A stretch of 64,000 nt of DNA from Candidatus Synoicihabitans palmerolidicus (lineage in GTDB: Bacteria; Verrucomicrobiota; Verrucomicrobiia; Opitutales; Opitutaceae): positions 186,001 to 250,000 of the forward strand of contig JAGGDC010000002.1 in NCBI GenBank assembly GCA_020809425.1. The letters are read 5' to 3'. The notes beneath the pieces are model-generated. The model had not been told where the DNA came from. It worked only from the letters and a program-made list of their open reading frames with translations, and searched no databases. The translations under genes were made by a program, and so were the position numbers. Positions within the stretch are counted from its first letter, which is position 1. Each line of letters begins with the position of its first letter. Below, piece after piece: positions 61,878-64,000 of the stretch.

Positions 61878-64000
61878 ATGAAGTTTCGTGACTCTATCCT
61901 GCAGCGCCTCGGCGCCGCCGACTATCGCCCGGTAAATGATACCGGCCTCATCCGAGAACTGGGCCTGGACAAAAAACAGCGCCGCCAGTTCACCCACGAA
62001 CTGCGCCTCCTCCTTTCCAAGGGCGAAGTAAAACTCGTTCAGGGCGATCTCATCACCCTCCCCACGTCCACCGGCGGCGGCCGCGGCGACGGCACTTTGA
62101 CCGGCGTCCTGCGTTTTCGCACCGGCGGCTCAGCCTTGGTCGTGATCGACAAGACCGACCATCCCGATGCCCCCGACGTGGTGCAAATCGCCTCCGAAGA
62201 CTCCGCTAATGGCTTCAATGGCGATACCGTCCGCCTCCAACTCGATACCCGCCCCAACCAACGCCGCAACGCCCGCAACCCCCGGGCCGGCGAACCCTGT
62301 GGCCGCGTGACCGAAATTATCGAACGCAGCCACGAGGTCGTGGTCGGCATCTTGCGCCACATTCGTCGCAAATTCTACGTTTCGCCCGATGACCCGCGCT
62401 TCGTGCACGACATCTCCGTCGACAATCCCGCCGACGGCAAAATCGAGCCTCCTCCCGTCGAGGGCGATAAAGTGGTCGTCCGTCTCCATGAGTGGACCAA
62501 CGCCACCCGCCCCCCCAACGGTCGGGTCATCGAGCGCCTCGGACGCCAATGGGAGCCGCGCGCCGAACTGCTCGGTGTGTACCGCAAGTTCAATCTCGAT
62601 CCCAGGTTCCCCACCGATGTCGAAACCGAGGTCGCCAGACTACCCGATCACGTCATGCCCAAGGAGCACACCGCTCGGTTGGACTACCGCAAGATCCCGA
62701 CATTCACCATCGATCCTGATGACGCCAAAGACTTCGACGACGCGCTGTCCATCGAGTTTCTGCCCGATGATCACATCAAGATCGGTATCCACATCGCCGA
62801 CGTTTCCGCCTACGTAAAGTCTGGCACCGCCCTCGATCAGGAAGCCCAGCATCGCGGTAACTCGACTTATCTCGTCGGCACCGTGGTGCCCATGCTCCCG
62901 GAAAAACTCTCCAACGGTCTGTGTTCACTGGTCGAGGCGCAGGATCGGCTCACCAAGGCCGTCTTCCTCACGTTTGACCCCAAACGTCGGGTCGTCAGTA
63001 GCGCCTTCGCCAACACCGTCATTCGCAGTCAAAAGCGACTCACCTACAAGCAGGCCTACACCTTGCTGATGGAAGACGACCTCCGGGCCGCCCGTGACCT
63101 GCCCCTGCCTCCCAAACATCAAACCGGGTCCACCGGCCGCGCGCTTTCCTCGCTCAGCACCAAGGAACTCACCGATTTGCAGTCCTGGGTGCGGACCCTC
63201 TGGTCCTTGGCCGGCAAACTCCGCCGCGACCGCATGAAACACGGGAGTCTCGATCTCGACATGCCCGAGACCAAAGTATTCGTCGACGAGACCGGGTTCG
63301 CCGACCGGCTCGAACTCATCGAAAACGACGAGAGCCATCAACTCATTGAAGAGTTCATGCTCACCGCCAACGAAGCCGTCGCCCACCTCACCAAGAAGAA
63401 CAAACTGCCTTCGCTCTACCGCGTCCATGACGACCCGGACGAAGATAAGCTCAACGAGCTCCGCGATCACATGGCCACTTTTGGCATCCGCGTCGGCGAC
63501 CTCACGGGACGCCCCGAAGTCACCAAACTTCTCAAAAGCCTGTGCACCCACCCTCAGGGTCATGTGCTCCGCACTCAGCTCCTGCGCAGTCTCAAAAAAG
63601 CGGCCTACCGCGCGTCACCAGATGGTCACTACGGCTTGGCCAAAAACGACTACACCCACTTCACCTCCCCCATCCGCCGCTACTCGGACCTGATCGTACA
63701 CCGCGTCCTCGATCATTATTTGATCACTCACGGCGGTTGGCCCATGCCGGCCGGCTACAAATTCTCTTACAATCAGGGCAAAATGGACAGCCTCGGGCAG
63801 CACCTCAGCATCACTGAAACCAACTCTCAGGAAGCCGAGCGCGAAAGTGTAAAAATCAAGACCCTCGAGTTCTTTGAGCGCGATCTCGCCAAGACGGTCC
63901 CCACCAAGTTCGACGCCATCGTGACCAATGTCCGCCAACACGGCCTCCTCATCGAGCTCGAACAGTCCATGACCTTTGGATTCCTCCCCACCAGCGCCCT
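61878..64000 (+). CDS. rnr: ribonuclease R (RNB family), 3' end outside window
   Basis: Open from ATG 61878 to the window edge, 707 codons, no breaks. N-terminal helix-turn-helix-like part (residues 1-55), cold-shock domains (55-230), then the RNB centre: FTIDPDDAKDFDDALSIEFL with the metal-binding Asp cluster, KIGIHIADVSAYVKSGTALD, RGNSTYLVGTVVPMLPEKLS, ELIENDESHQLIEEFMLTAN, YTHFTSPIRRYSDLIVHRVL. The S1 domain starts near FDAIVTNVRQHGLLIELEQS. 3'-5' exoribonuclease that degrades structured RNA. Confidence 0.96.
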   Translation, partial: MKFRDSILQRLGAADYRPVNDTGLIRELGLDKKQRRQFTHELRLLLSKGEVKLVQGDLITLPTSTGGGRGDGTLTGVLRFRTGGSALVVIDKTDHPDAPDVVQIASEDSANGFNGDTVRLQLDTRPNQRRNARNPRAGEPCGRVTEIIERSHEVVVGILRHIRRKFYVSPDDPRFVHDISVDNPADGKIEPPPVEGDKVVVRLHEWTNATRPPNGRVIERLGRQWEPRAELLGVYRKFNLDPRFPTDVETEVARLPDHVMPKEHTARLDYRKIPTFTIDPDDAKDFDDALSIEFLPDDHIKIGIHIADVSAYVKSGTALDQEAQHRGNSTYLVGTVVPMLPEKLSNGLCSLVEAQDRLTKAVFLTFDPKRRVVSSAFANTVIRSQKRLTYKQAYTLLMEDDLRAARDLPLPPKHQTGSTGRALSSLSTKELTDLQSWVRTLWSLAGKLRRDRMKHGSLDLDMPETKVFVDETGFADRLELIENDESHQLIEEFMLTANEAVAHLTKKNKLPSLYRVHDDPDEDKLNELRDHMATFGIRVGDLTGRPEVTKLLKSLCTHPQGHVLRTQLLRSLKKAAYRASPDGHYGLAKNDYTHFTSPIRRYSDLIVHRVLDHYLITHGGWPMPAGYKFSYNQGKMDSLGQHLSITETNSQEAERESVKIKTLEFFERDLAKTVPTKFDAIVTNVRQHGLLIELEQSMTFGFLPTSA

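Overview
The window is GC-rich and gene-dense. It looks like a Gram-negative heterotroph, and my best guess is Verrucomicrobiota (Opitutales-like). This rests on the mix of Wzx/Wzy exopolysaccharide genes with a tyrosine autokinase, a TonB receptor, LpxI, a GTP-dependent PEP carboxykinase, paired HDOD proteins, bactofilin-like proteins and many IS66, IS30 and IS630 relics. That is inference from gene content; there is no rRNA in the window to confirm it.

Layout. 0.3-5.4 kb: an exopolysaccharide export module (outer-membrane barrel, Wza-like exporter, Wzc-like BY-kinase) followed by lpxI. 5.4-14.7 kb: an insertion-sequence pile-up. IS copy A, a truncated IS630, a broken GH2 glycosidase and sugar symporter, IS copy B and an IS66 lie end to end, and the last truncates a MobA-like nucleotidyltransferase. 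14.7-20.4 kb: purE-purK, then an ECF sigma factor operon with a putative membrane partner and a bactofilin-like/RDD membrane protein. 20.4-21.6 kb: a degraded IS30 beside a 52-nt perfect palindrome. 21.7-27.6 kb: two HDOD proteins flanking a DUF456 protein, pckG, an ACT-domain protein and a DUF3667 protein. 27.6-31 kb: a TonB-dependent receptor cut by IS copy C. 31-47.9 kb: the second exopolysaccharide block (SDR, VOC, O-antigen ligase, priming sugar transferase, four glycosyltransferases, three methyltransferases, a membrane glycosyltransferase, flippase, epimerase and aminotransferase). 47.9-52.8 kb: an apparent uronate-type catabolic operon (XRE-cupin regulator, GH88, sugar isomerase, Gfo/Idh/MocA, SDR). 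52.8-64 kb: housekeeping and repair genes (WYL regulator, ndk, two FAD oxidoreductases, TIGR01777 epimerase, photolyase, glgA, rnr).

About 30 of some 50 protein genes are interrupted. Frameshifts are common in or beside G or C runs. In at least a dozen genes an expected, often invariant, Trp or Gln codon reads TAG, TGA or TAA through a single G-to-A or C-to-T change. Other genes (purE, purK, pckG, ndk, glgA and the visible part of rnr) are clean. Either the consensus carries long-read errors, or the genome is decaying in its accessory part. The frameshifted genes are given here as single loci with the breaks noted.

Three copies (A minus, B and C plus) of one ~1.8-kb IS have different genes on their two sides, so they have acted as rearrangement points. 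They may explain why the exopolysaccharide genes lie in two blocks 26 kb apart.
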